NCBI RefSeq assembly: GCF_029869925.1
Contig: NZ_CP118605.1
Location: 1,116,001 to 1,180,000 of the forward strand
Direction: 5' to 3'
Source of the DNA: Microbulbifer bruguierae
Lineage (GTDB): Bacteria > Pseudomonadota > Gammaproteobacteria > Pseudomonadales > Cellvibrionaceae
DNA length: 64,000 bases
The position numbers and the translations under genes are program-made. Position 1 is the stretch's first letter. Each line of letters opens with the position of its first letter. Below are positions 38,374-47,301 of this stretch, piece after piece. The notes below the pieces were generated by a model that did not search any database, was not told the DNA's origin, and worked only from the letters and a program-made list of their open reading frames with translations.

Positions 38374-40317
38374 TTATTCGCCACCAACCGATGCGTCAGT
38401 GAAATACCTGGACTCTGGCGTGTACCAGATGGGTGAACTCCAGGCACGCTCCTGGATCGATACGGGCAGGTCCTCGCGGGGTTTGCGCCCCAGGACCTTG
38501 GCGTCGTAGGTAGACCAGCGCGGGGTCGGAATTTCCAGCACGCGCACGTAGTAGAAGGCGTATTGATCCGGTTTGAAGCTGTCGTCCCGCCATACCGCCG
38601 TTAGCTGGCTGTCACCGATATCGTTGGTGTAGGTGGCGGTTTCCGGATCGACGGTATTGCCTACCGGCGGCACCTTGCCATCGTCACCCAAGGTGCGGCC
38701 GTCCGACAGGGCGACATCGAAGATCTCTTCATGCTGTTCGCCGTTCGCCACCCAACCCTTCACTACCTGGATCCGATCCAGGTTGGCGCCAGCACTGTCT
38801 TTCATCGCGCTGATCAGGAATACCGGTACCTTGCCTCCTTCAGACGCCGGCAGGTCGCCGCCCATGGGCACCCCGTCACGGTAGGCCTGTGCGACCCAGT
38901 CGCTGTTCCCGGGGCTGTTTTCGTTGAAATTCCAGCCGCCAAAGAAGCGCAGTTTCATACGGGTGCCGGAGGTTGCGTAGGTTTCCTTGCGCATCAGCGC
39001 CGCGTAAATGGCTTCGCGGGTATTTTCCGGCGCCCACACCGCAGCGAGGCCTCCGGAGCTGAATTCGCGCACGCGGCGGTTGTTGACTTCGTCTCCAGGC
39101 AGCGGGCCGTCGAGGCGTTTCTGCGCAGTGGCTTCGAAGCCGAACTTGCCGGTGTGATTATCTTCCTCCACCGAGGCAGCTGCGTTGTGGGTATCCGAAT
39201 CGCCAATCAGACCGAATTTATACGGATTGGAACGACCAGCATCCGCCATCGACAAACCGTCGAGATACGCCTGACGGGCATAGCCGCCCTTCTTGTTTTC
39301 CGGCACCGCCGCAACGCTCGCAGCCAAGAGGTAATCCCACAATTCGAAATCGGCGAATTCGTCATTCGGCGACAGCGACGGATGGGTTTCAGAGGATCCC
39401 TTGATCTGGCTCACCTCGTATAGCGGTTCGTTAGCAATGCGCGCCTCGATATACTCTGCCGACAGCGGTTCGCCGTCAGCGGTGGCGGTCGGGAACATCA
39501 ATCCATCACTGGCGTTACCATTGTGGGAAATCGCCAGCACTGTTGCACCATTGGCGCGGGCGCGGTCCATGTATTTCCACAGATCCTGTGGATCTTCCGA
39601 TTCATTGGTGCTGAAGGGCAACTCGGGTACGCCAACTGAGGTCTCGAATACTACCACTCGGTGCAAATTGCGCATCGCCGGAGTGGAAGTCCATTCGAAC
39701 GCGGGGAAGGTAGTGAACTTTCCCGGTTCATAATATTCGTCAGCGGTGCGTATCACTTCCTGCCAGATCGGCTTCATGATTGCCGGGTCCGCCAGCGCTG
39801 GGTCCTCCATGCCCGGAGTCATGGTATCCAGAACACGCGCGTAAGCATCGAACGCAACTTTTTTGTCCTTGGAGAGAATTTCTTTGGCGATGGGTAATTT
39901 GCTGGCCGGGTTTTCCGGGTCCTGCATTTTTTTGAAAACACCGAGGTATTCCGAGTGGTCTGAAACCGCGTAAAAATCCAGTGGGCGCTTGATCTGCATT
40001 GCGCCTGCAGCCGCCGCGGCGGGAATCGCCTCGCCTTTCGCCCAGCGATAGGCATCGGCCGGTGTGGTATTGGCACCGTTGGTCAGGGCGTCAAAAGAAT
40101 AGCTGGTGTGAACGTGAAAATTCCCGAAGTAGACATTTTCTGCGAAGCGCGCATCGCCCGCGGCCTCGCTGGAGCCGGGCGAAATTTCACTGCTCTCGAT
40201 TGACGCTGTTTGCTCGACAACCTCTGCTGCTGTTGATTGCTGCTTATCGTTCGCCACCTGCTCACCACAACCTACAAGGCCGAGGGCCAATAGGCAGGCT
40301 CCAGAAATATGTCGCAT
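38374..40317 (-). CDS. DUF3604 lipoprotein, PHP-like hydrolase
   Basis: The 647-residue product is a lipoprotein (ALGLVGC lipobox). DUF3604 features resemble the metal sites of PHP-family phosphoesterases: YFGNFHVHTSYSFDAL, FYAVSDHSEYLGVF, AISHNGNASDG and GLIGDSDTHNAAAS. The C-terminal part has GTRMKLRFFGGWNF and SPIWYTPESRYF, typical of the family. No reaction has been assigned to DUF3604. It is the first gene of the DUF3604-PPIase-HupE/UreJ operon, and a terminator (40383-40420) separates it from operon B. Confidence 0.87.
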   Translation of the reverse strand: MRHISGACLLALGLVGCGEQVANDKQQSTAAEVVEQTASIESSEISPGSSEAAGDARFAENVYFGNFHVHTSYSFDALTNGANTTPADAYRWAKGEAIPAAAAAGAMQIKRPLDFYAVSDHSEYLGVFKKMQDPENPASKLPIAKEILSKDKKVAFDAYARVLDTMTPGMEDPALADPAIMKPIWQEVIRTADEYYEPGKFTTFPAFEWTSTPAMRNLHRVVVFETSVGVPELPFSTNESEDPQDLWKYMDRARANGATVLAISHNGNASDGLMFPTATADGEPLSAEYIEARIANEPLYEVSQIKGSSETHPSLSPNDEFADFELWDYLLAASVAAVPENKKGGYARQAYLDGLSMADAGRSNPYKFGLIGDSDTHNAAASVEEDNHTGKFGFEATAQKRLDGPLPGDEVNNRRVREFSSGGLAAVWAPENTREAIYAALMRKETYATSGTRMKLRFFGGWNFNENSPGNSDWVAQAYRDGVPMGGDLPASEGGKVPVFLISAMKDSAGANLDRIQVVKGWVANGEQHEEIFDVALSDGRTLGDDGKVPPVGNTVDPETATYTNDIGDSQLTAVWRDDSFKPDQYAFYYVRVLEIPTPRWSTYDAKVLGRKPREDLPVSIQERAWSSPIWYTPESRYFTDASVGGE

Positions 40318-40382
40318 CCGTATTCTCTCGTTAGTTAGTAGTTATTACTGGATAAATTTATTATGCGAGTCGCCGCGGATAG

Positions 40383-40420
40383 AAAAATGCGACCGCTTCT
40401 TGGCAGAAACCGGTCGCAAA
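40383..40420 (-). terminator. Intrinsic terminator of operon B
   Basis: On the minus strand, TGCGACCG pairs perfectly with CGGTCGCA over a 15-nt loop and is followed by TTTTTC, 38 bp after the operon B cupin stop. It separates operon B from the DUF3604 operon. Confidence 0.88.
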
Positions 40421-40457
40421 TATTGACGACGCGAAAATAACTCTTGCGACTAGCGCA

Positions 40458-40964
40458 TCACTCGTCCGAGTAACCTGCACCGGAAGCCGGCTTTATATAG
40501 CGCGGGATGATGCCCTGGGTCTTGGCGGCTTCGCGGATCATCATTTCAATCCAGCCCGCATCCATCACATTCATGAACTCGTCGTTTTCATGAAAGTTGA
40601 TGTTCGCCCCGGTCACCATCATGAAGGTGTCGGTTACTTCTGTATTACTCTCCGGCACGTGCAGCTGATGGATGGAACCACCCGGTTCGTACAGGTAGCT
40701 ACCAGCGGTCTGCGGCTGGTCCGGATACTCAATGTAGTGCCAGCTGCCGGTCATGGTGTACAGGTGCACGGCACCGGTATGAAAATGTTTGGGCAGGGTC
40801 ACGCCCGGTTCAAACAGCACACGTAAAACCCACACACCATTTTCGGGATCCAGAAAGCAGGGATAGACGTGCACACCCGGCAATACATTCTTGATCAGGG
40901 GCAACTTGCTGGTGTCCAGGGTCAGCAGGGAATCCTGCGGGTGAATCGGCATTGGAAGTACCAT
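40458..40964 (-). CDS. Cupin protein, 2,4'-dihydroxyacetophenone dioxygenase-like (operon B copy)
   Basis: The 168-residue cupin has LPKHFHTGAVHLYTMTGSWH, YIEYPDQPQTAGSYLYEPGG and SIHQLHV, aligning with the operon A cupin at the HxHTG metal motif and the EYPD...AGSYLxEP block. An oxygenase acting on a hydroxyketone or related compound is possible; iron or another divalent metal is expected. GAGG precedes the ATG. It is the last gene of operon B, 37 bp after the epimerase. Confidence 0.82.
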   Translation of the reverse strand: MVLPMPIHPQDSLLTLDTSKLPLIKNVLPGVHVYPCFLDPENGVWVLRVLFEPGVTLPKHFHTGAVHLYTMTGSWHYIEYPDQPQTAGSYLYEPGGSIHQLHVPESNTEVTDTFMMVTGANINFHENDEFMNVMDAGWIEMMIREAAKTQGIIPRYIKPASGAGYSDE

Positions 40965-41001
40965 GTTATTTTCCTCTCACTGTCTTTCTGCGTAATTGTT
41001 A

Positions 41002-41982
41002 TCAAGATTGTGTGTAAGCCTGACGAATTTCCTGCATGGCTTCATCAAGGGTTACGGTGGGTTGGTAACCGAGAATCTGCTGTGCCTTGGATGCATCGAA
41101 AATACTCTCGACGCCCGTGAGCCGATACGCGAGACGGGTTACCGGTGGCGCCTTTTTGAGGCGCAACAGATTACCGAAAAACTCCAGTACCGGCGCTAGC
41201 GCGCACGCCACAACATTGGGAATACTTTTTGGCGCCGGCAGGGCAAGCGTCTGCGACAGCGCATTGAGGTACTGCTTCCAGGTCACCCCGTGACCGTCAG
41301 AGATCACAAAAATTTCTCCACTTTCGATGTCCCCATTGGCACCTGCGAGTGTCAGGGCATTGATCAGGTTGTGCACATGAACAAGTCCTGCATCCCAGTC
41401 GCCACTGCCCATCAGGGACGGCTTTTTCTCGGCGAGAAATTCGCGGAAGCGGTTCACCCACACACTGCCCACGCCGTACACATTGGCCGGGCGGATAATC
41501 ACCGCGCGCAATCCCTGTTCGCGCACCGCTTGCAGGGTCACGTCTTCCTGCAACTGCTTCGCATATTCATAACTGGAAGCCGGCGCACCGCGCGGGGTGG
41601 ACTCGCTCAATCTGCCGGTACCCATGGCACTGGCGAACGCCGCAATACTGGTGGTCACCACAAATCGGGCGTTCCACTTGAGCGCCAGCAGAATCGCCTG
41701 CTCGGTACCATGCACCGTGATATCCACGTGCTCTTGGCGCGACCCCCAGTCACTCACCACCGCCGCCAGATGGAAAATGGTATCTACCTGACCAATTTCT
41801 TCACTGACGACATCCAGTTTGCGCACATCTCCGGTGACAGTATGCACACGCCCGGCCCATGCTTGCGGAACAGGCTCACCGGGCAGCACCAGCGCGGTGA
41901 CATTGCAGCCCTGCGCAAGCAATTGGGCGACCAGATGGCGGCCGATAAAGCCGCCGGCGCCGGTAACAAAAACATTTTTCAT
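41002..41982 (-). CDS. NAD-dependent epimerase/dehydratase, 3-beta-HSD-like (operon B copy)
   Basis: The 326-residue extended SDR has MKNVFVTGAGGFIGRHLVAQ, FHLAAVVSDWGSRQEHVDIT, the active site SSYEYAKQL (YxxxK) and IRPANVYGVGSVWV. It aligns along its full length with the operon A epimerase, with GDWDAGLVHV, ISDGHGVTWKQYL and ILGYQPTVT also shared; by eye about half the residues are identical. CGAGG is upstream of the ATG, 16 bp after the alcohol dehydrogenase gene. The two copies may act on different stereoisomers or successive intermediates. Confidence 0.86.
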   Translation of the reverse strand: MKNVFVTGAGGFIGRHLVAQLLAQGCNVTALVLPGEPVPQAWAGRVHTVTGDVRKLDVVSEEIGQVDTIFHLAAVVSDWGSRQEHVDITVHGTEQAILLALKWNARFVVTTSIAAFASAMGTGRLSESTPRGAPASSYEYAKQLQEDVTLQAVREQGLRAVIIRPANVYGVGSVWVNRFREFLAEKKPSLMGSGDWDAGLVHVHNLINALTLAGANGDIESGEIFVISDGHGVTWKQYLNALSQTLALPAPKSIPNVVACALAPVLEFFGNLLRLKKAPPVTRLAYRLTGVESIFDASKAQQILGYQPTVTLDEAMQEIRQAYTQS

Positions 41983-41998
41983 AGCGGATTACCTCGGG

Positions 41999-43060
41999 TT
42001 ATTCCGCGTGTTCCAATTCGCCGAAGCGCCAAGGCTCGACAATCACCTTGATATGGGAATTGGGCTGCATCAGGGTCTTGAAGGCCGCGGGTACGCCGTC
42101 GATACCGACGGTGCCGGTCCACAGTGCTTTCCAGTTCACCTGTCCTTTGGCGATGCGGTCGAGACACTCAGCAAATTCTTCCGGGGTGTAGTAGTAGGTG
42201 AAGCGGATATCCATTTCCTTTACCAGGGCAAAGGCAAAGTTCACCGGGGTTTCCGTGGTGTGAACACCGGTCACTACAAGACGGGCCTTTGCCGGTGCGC
42301 GCTGGATGAAACTGGTCAAAAGGGTGTGAATACCGACGCATTCAAAAATCACCACACGGTTTTCACCGGCGAGTGTCGCGGCCTTCGCCACCTCATCTTC
42401 CCGGGTTGGATCGACGGCTTCGGTTGCACCGAATTCCAGTGCCATGGCGCGGCTCGACGGCTGCGGATCGGAGGCGACGATATTCCGCACACCGCGCAGG
42501 CGCAGCGCCGCGATCACCGCCAGTCCGATGGGGCCGCAGCCCGCTACCAGTGCCACCTCGTTCTCGCCGATGTCTGAGCGATTGACCGAATGCAGGCCTA
42601 CTGCCAGCGGTTCCGTGATCGCCGCTGCCTGAGGAGAAACACCTTCCGGAAGCGGCAGCATCAATGCTTCGTCCAGCAGGAAATATTCCGAGTAAGCGCC
42701 ATTGACACCCGGGGTCACGCCGATACCGGCGCCGTTCTGGGACATCAGGATCGGCACACTGGTCACCCGGGTTCCCACGGGCAATGCACCTTTGGTGTCA
42801 GAGCCATAAGCCACCACTTCGGCACTGTACTCGTGCCCTAACATGATGTCAGGGTCCACTGCGAGATCCGCCGGCATCAGTCCCATTTTTTTATACAGGC
42901 CGAACACTTCGCCTGAGTGACGGGTGAGATGCAGGTCGGAACCGCAAATACCGCAGGCGAGGGATTTCACTAATACCTGGCCCGGTCCCGGCTGCGGGAT
43001 AGCGACGGATTCCAGTTCGATGCTGCCATTGCGTAGCACTACCGATTGCATGGTTTGCAT
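41999..43060 (-). CDS. Zinc-dependent alcohol dehydrogenase (MDR family)
   Basis: The 353-residue medium-chain dehydrogenase has the catalytic zinc ligands in LACGICGSDLH and MLGHEYSAEVV, and the NAD-binding fold VALVAGCGPIGLAVIAALRL. The four-cysteine lobe of typical zinc alcohol dehydrogenases is not evident; instead KKMGLMPADLAVDPDI occupies that region, so it probably lacks the structural zinc. It should oxidise an alcohol to a ketone or aldehyde. It is the second gene of operon B, after the TonB-dependent receptor. The start at 43060 is preferred; an ATG three codons later is an alternative. Confidence 0.87.
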   Translation of the reverse strand: MQTMQSVVLRNGSIELESVAIPQPGPGQVLVKSLACGICGSDLHLTRHSGEVFGLYKKMGLMPADLAVDPDIMLGHEYSAEVVAYGSDTKGALPVGTRVTSVPILMSQNGAGIGVTPGVNGAYSEYFLLDEALMLPLPEGVSPQAAAITEPLAVGLHSVNRSDIGENEVALVAGCGPIGLAVIAALRLRGVRNIVASDPQPSSRAMALEFGATEAVDPTREDEVAKAATLAGENRVVIFECVGIHTLLTSFIQRAPAKARLVVTGVHTTETPVNFAFALVKEMDIRFTYYYTPEEFAECLDRIAKGQVNWKALWTGTVGIDGVPAAFKTLMQPNSHIKVIVEPWRFGELEHAE

Positions 43061-43147
43061 AGATTGTTCTCGCTCTATTTTTATCGTTGATGATGAAGCG
43101 ATTTGCCGCGGCAACAATGCGGGCAGGCACCGTTACCGCGGGAGTGA

Positions 43148-45727
43148 TTAATTACCCAGGGTGTAGGCGAACTTAACCGTCCACGAGCGGCCAGCCAGCG
43201 GCATATAGTTGTAAGCACCGGCAAACAGCGGCACGTCGTTGATATAGTTGAAGTGATCCCGGTCGGTCAGGTTTTTACCGGTCAGGGCGAGCTGCCAGCT
43301 TCCGTCCGTCGGCATAAAGATCAAGCCCGCATTCAGGAACGCTTTACCTTGCTCCAGGCTGATGGGATCCAGATCATCAGAGCGGTAGGTGTCACTGTAG
43401 TAGTTGACCGCCAGATTGGATTTCAACTCGTACTCGCCCAGAGCGAGGTAATGACTGGCTGCGAGGGACGCAGTGGTTTCCGGGGCATTGGCCGCGGGGC
43501 GACCGGAGAGATCGTTGGTGCCGGCCGCCGCACACAGCGCATTGTTGTAACCCAGCGCCGCGCCCAACTGGCCGGCGATATCCCCAGCCGCACCCGCCGC
43601 CTGGAACAATGCCTCGCGCTCACCCAGAAACTGCGGACTGGTACACGCCTGGTTGGGGAACTTGTCGTAAGCAAAATCCAGCAGGCCAAGCGCGCCGGAC
43701 AAGGTCAGGTTATCAGTGACCAGCCAGCGGCCATCGATTTCGATCCCCTGGGAAGTGGCCTCCGCCGCGTTCTGTACTTCAAAGGTGGTATTGCCACTGA
43801 AGATCGCCGCCTGCAAATCTTCGAAGCGGGTCTGGAAGGCCGCCACATTCAATTCTGCTGCGCCACCCAGCAGAGTTGACTTCAGACCAATTTCAAACGA
43901 GGTGGCTTTTTCCTCTTCAAAACTCACGTCCTCGGAGAAAGCACCATTGCCGCGGGTCGGGCTGCGCATATAGAAGGAGTTGAAACCGCCGGCTTTGAAG
44001 CCAGTGGATACCGTAGCGTAGGTCATGACACTGTCGTTAAGGTCATACTGCAGGTTCACAGACCAGGTGGGGCTGTTTTCCTTGCGGGTCATACCCGGGT
44101 CATCGGGTGTGAAAGTGTGGCTGGTGAACTCCCCTACTCCGGTAGCGACCGCATTTACCCAGGCCACCTCGGAAGGTGTGGTATTGCGCTCGGCAAAGTC
44201 GACCGCATAGGTCGCCTTGGAAGCAGACTTTTCTTCGCTGGTGAAACGCAGGCCGAGGGTGGTGCGGAAACTGTCGGTAATATTCCAGGTACCCTGAGCG
44301 AAGGCGCCCAGCGTGTCGGTCTGCTGGTCCAGGCGCGCATAGCGGCCCACACCGTCGGGAACACCATCAAACGCAGCGGCAGTACCGCAGGCATTCACCA
44401 GCCCCGCTGGACCGCCGAGACCAATTACACCCACACCGGTCGCCACGGCATCACCACCAACATAAATGGAAGCCAGGTCGCCACCCATCGCGCCCACGCC
44501 GGCGGCGCAGCCGCCGTACAGTACCTGCTGCAATACCGGAATGTTGAACAGCGACAGGCCATCTACCGTCATGTCCTGCTTCTGCCAGTAAAGCCCGGTC
44601 ATATATTCAAAGCTATCGCCGACACTCGCGTTGAAGCGCACTTCCAGACTGCTCTGGGAGAAGTCTTCGGTATCATCAAATCGCAGCCCGTCCAGCGGGG
44701 AATAGTCTGCGTCCAGATAGCGTTCGTAATCGTAAGCGGAGTGACCGGCAACAATATTCAATGTTCCGGATTCAAACTCCGTTTCACTCATGACAGTGAA
44801 CTCGTTATGACTACCGGTCATTTGCTGCGTGGAGCCGAAGTCCAGCACGGGGTTCGTGTTGCCCATACTGGTGACGTCGGTGCCCTCGATTGCGCCCAGC
44901 GCCGCCAGCGGACCAGCCTCTCTCGTGGCATGGGGGAAGGCGCCCATGTCAAAGTCCGCACTTTCCGCAATCGCGGTAATCACCGTGCGATCGGAAACAT
45001 CCCACTCCAGTGTCGCACGTCCCATCATCTCGTCGCTGCGGGGATCGTCGGTACCGTAAAACTCGTTGTGTACCCAGCCCTTGTCCATCTCTCGGGAGAG
45101 TATTACCAGCCGGCCGCGCACGCCATCGGCCAGTTCGCCAGACACCATACCCTCCAGCTCGGTCTGTTCGAACTCCGGGGTATAACCGGCACTCAGTTTT
45201 GCGGTGAATTCTTCGGTAGGGCGCGCACTGGTTATATTCAATGCACCAGCCACGGTGTTTTTCCCGAACAGAATACTTTGCGGCCCGCGCAGTACTTCCA
45301 CACGCTCCACGTCTACAAACGAGAAGCGCGACTGCGCCGCTCGGCCACGGTAAATACCGTTGACGAAGGTACCCACGGATTGCTCGAACCCGGCCTGTTC
45401 ACCGGACTGCATACCGCGGATATTGATCTTGTCGGAAATGGAACTCTTGGTAACCGACATGTTGGGAATGTACGCGGAGAAATCCTCGAAACGCTCAATA
45501 CCCGCTTCCTGAATGGACTCTCCGGTCATAGCGGATACCGACAGTGGCACATCCTGTAGGGACTGCTCCCGCTTCTGCGCCGTTACCGTCACGTTTTCGA
45601 GAACACGACCATTATTATCCCGTTCGTCACTTTCGGCGGTGGTTTGCGCCAGTGCGGGCATATGGATCAGGGTAAAAATCAGACTGCTGAGAATCGTACG
45701 TTTTGTACTGAGATGTGACTGAATCAT
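43148..45727 (-). CDS. TonB-dependent outer-membrane receptor
   Basis: The 859-residue receptor has a signal peptide (LIFTLIHMPALAQ), a plug beginning VLENVTVTAQKREQSLQDVP and LSVSAMTGESIQEAGIERFE, the RGPQSILFGKNTVAGALNI motif, and a long barrel ending in WTVKFAYTLGN. This plug type is frequent in Cellvibrionales and sphingomonads, for substrates that are often not siderophores. I placed the start at the ATG at 45727 with GAGGA upstream; the frame stays open 94 codons further up but that stretch lacks receptor features. It is the first gene of operon B, so it probably imports the operon's substrate. Confidence 0.92.
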   Translation of the reverse strand: MIQSHLSTKRTILSSLIFTLIHMPALAQTTAESDERDNNGRVLENVTVTAQKREQSLQDVPLSVSAMTGESIQEAGIERFEDFSAYIPNMSVTKSSISDKINIRGMQSGEQAGFEQSVGTFVNGIYRGRAAQSRFSFVDVERVEVLRGPQSILFGKNTVAGALNITSARPTEEFTAKLSAGYTPEFEQTELEGMVSGELADGVRGRLVILSREMDKGWVHNEFYGTDDPRSDEMMGRATLEWDVSDRTVITAIAESADFDMGAFPHATREAGPLAALGAIEGTDVTSMGNTNPVLDFGSTQQMTGSHNEFTVMSETEFESGTLNIVAGHSAYDYERYLDADYSPLDGLRFDDTEDFSQSSLEVRFNASVGDSFEYMTGLYWQKQDMTVDGLSLFNIPVLQQVLYGGCAAGVGAMGGDLASIYVGGDAVATGVGVIGLGGPAGLVNACGTAAAFDGVPDGVGRYARLDQQTDTLGAFAQGTWNITDSFRTTLGLRFTSEEKSASKATYAVDFAERNTTPSEVAWVNAVATGVGEFTSHTFTPDDPGMTRKENSPTWSVNLQYDLNDSVMTYATVSTGFKAGGFNSFYMRSPTRGNGAFSEDVSFEEEKATSFEIGLKSTLLGGAAELNVAAFQTRFEDLQAAIFSGNTTFEVQNAAEATSQGIEIDGRWLVTDNLTLSGALGLLDFAYDKFPNQACTSPQFLGEREALFQAAGAAGDIAGQLGAALGYNNALCAAAGTNDLSGRPAANAPETTASLAASHYLALGEYELKSNLAVNYYSDTYRSDDLDPISLEQGKAFLNAGLIFMPTDGSWQLALTGKNLTDRDHFNYINDVPLFAGAYNYMPLAGRSWTVKFAYTLGN

Positions 45728-46034
45728 CGCTAGGCGTCCTCGTTTAGCGTTATTTTTATAGGTTCGGGTCTCGCCGGTCTGATGCCGGTCTTGCCCATGT
45801 GCTGCTATAGGAACGATGCCGAGATTAATGGAGGCCGCGATCTTCGGTTTGATTTTTTGAGACACCCACTTTGCAAAACGGGACACAGGGGATAAGCTCG
45901 TCACCCGTGACACCAAAGTTGTGCCACGATGCGAGCTAGACGTAGCCAAGCCTAGTGCCACGTGAAGCAAAAAGCGGCGACAGACCGCGGACATAGCGCC
46001 TAATAACAATAATCAAGCGATGAGAGAGACGAGC
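45728..46034. other. 307-bp divergent regulatory gap between the receptor and its AraC regulator
   Basis: No gene is seen. GTCAC-CC-GTGAC at 45900-45911 is a perfect 12-bp inverted repeat. Two loosely similar stretches starting GACACC lie at 45861-45880 and 45909-45928 (13 of 20 positions). One or both could bind the adjacent AraC regulator. They do not resemble the 20-21 bp operator repeats of operon A. Confidence 0.35.
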
Positions 46035-47051
46035 ATGACTGAATTTGTCAGGGCTGGATCCCTCAATGGATATGACGAACTCGCACGTAAAATGGGTGCC
46101 AACCCGGTGCAGTTACAGAAATCCGTTGGATTACCCTCCAGCCAGTTGCGCGATCCCGACAACCTGATCCCCTATGAAAAGCTCGGCAAGCTGATGGAGC
46201 TCACTGCCCGCGAGACCGCTCAAACCTTCGGTTTGCGGCTCGGTATCGGCCAAGGCTTGCGTATACTCGGGCTGTTCGGCGCCTACATGTCCCGTCAGGA
46301 CAATATTACAAACGCTCTTGCCGTGGGCAGTAAGCACACCCACCTGCACGCCCAGGGCGCAATACTGACTATGGAGCCCACGCAAACGGGCGATACCGAA
46401 CTCAAGCTGGATATTCTGATCGCCCAGACTGGCCGTTTTCCTCAACTGATGGCTTTGAGCATCGGGCTGGTTTACCAGCTTATTCGCGATATGGCCGGCC
46501 ACCAATGGCATTCAAGTCGGGTGTTCTTCCGACACCCACCGCCAGAGAAGGGTAAAGACCTGTACACGCAGCTGTTTTCCTGCCCCGTGGAATTTAATGC
46601 GGAACACGACGGTTTCTATATCGACCGCGAAACACTGAGGAAAAAACCTCGTGCCCTGGAAGGGTTGGTGAATGAAATTATCTTCAGTCAGTTCGAACAG
46701 ATAAAAACCAGTTCCGACAATGACCTGACGCCCCTGGTGAAACACGCCATCCTCGGTCTGTTGCCCACCGGAGACTGCAGTAAAACCAACGTCGCATTGT
46801 GCCTAGACATGCACCCGAAAAAACTGCAGCGTACGCTGGAATCTTCCAACACCAGTTTTCGCATGTTGCTGGAGGAAACACGCAGGGAAGTCGCGGAAAC
46901 CGCGGTATACAAAAGCAGCATGTCCCTCACCAGTATCGCGCTCAATTTGGGCTATGCGGATCTCGCGGTATTCAGCCGGAGTTTCCGGCGCTGGTTTGGA
47001 ATACCACCATCGATGGTCGAAAGACGCCGCCAGTACAAAGGTTTCGGCTAG
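46035..47051 (+). CDS. AraC-family regulator, OruR-like (operon B)
   Basis: The 338-residue regulator is divergent from operon B. The N-terminal effector domain (FVRAGSLNGYDELARKMGAN, SSQLRDPDNLIPYEKLG) and the C-terminal helix-turn-helix region (VALCLDMHPKKLQRTLE; LTSIALNLGYADLAVFSRSF) align with the operon A regulator, sharing LNLGYAD and FSR. The start at 46035 follows a GAGAGAGACGAG purine stretch; an ATG at 46020 is also in frame. A sulfatase begins 250 bp downstream on the same strand and could also be under its control. Confidence 0.9.
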   Translation: MTEFVRAGSLNGYDELARKMGANPVQLQKSVGLPSSQLRDPDNLIPYEKLGKLMELTARETAQTFGLRLGIGQGLRILGLFGAYMSRQDNITNALAVGSKHTHLHAQGAILTMEPTQTGDTELKLDILIAQTGRFPQLMALSIGLVYQLIRDMAGHQWHSSRVFFRHPPPEKGKDLYTQLFSCPVEFNAEHDGFYIDRETLRKKPRALEGLVNEIIFSQFEQIKTSSDNDLTPLVKHAILGLLPTGDCSKTNVALCLDMHPKKLQRTLESSNTSFRMLLEETRREVAETAVYKSSMSLTSIALNLGYADLAVFSRSFRRWFGIPPSMVERRRQYKGFG

Positions 47052-47301
47052 CAAGCCATTCCTCCATTTATTCTCTGCGACGTTATCGTAATTTAAATCC
47101 CCAGAAAAAATCACGATTACGCTGCCTTCTTTTATTCCAAATTTCCATACTGCGCCACTCTGCCTTATAGGAAATCATTCCGCCGATCCCAAAATTATTA
47201 GCCTACTCTCGGCGCAATTTTCCAAATCTCTGGATTTCCTCAACTATGCTAAAAAACATCACCGATAGTGAAATCCCTTACCCAATAGAGGAGGACATCC
47301 T

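Noticed and set aside
44117..45559. 480-codon open frame antisense to the TonB-dependent receptor
   Set aside because: Lies wholly inside the receptor barrel and plug; low-complexity, His- and Gly-rich translation typical of antisense frames.
45728..46009. 94-codon N-terminal extension of the TonB-dependent receptor
   Set aside because: The extension is not receptor-like, while an ATG at 45727 with GAGGA upstream is followed directly by a signal peptide.
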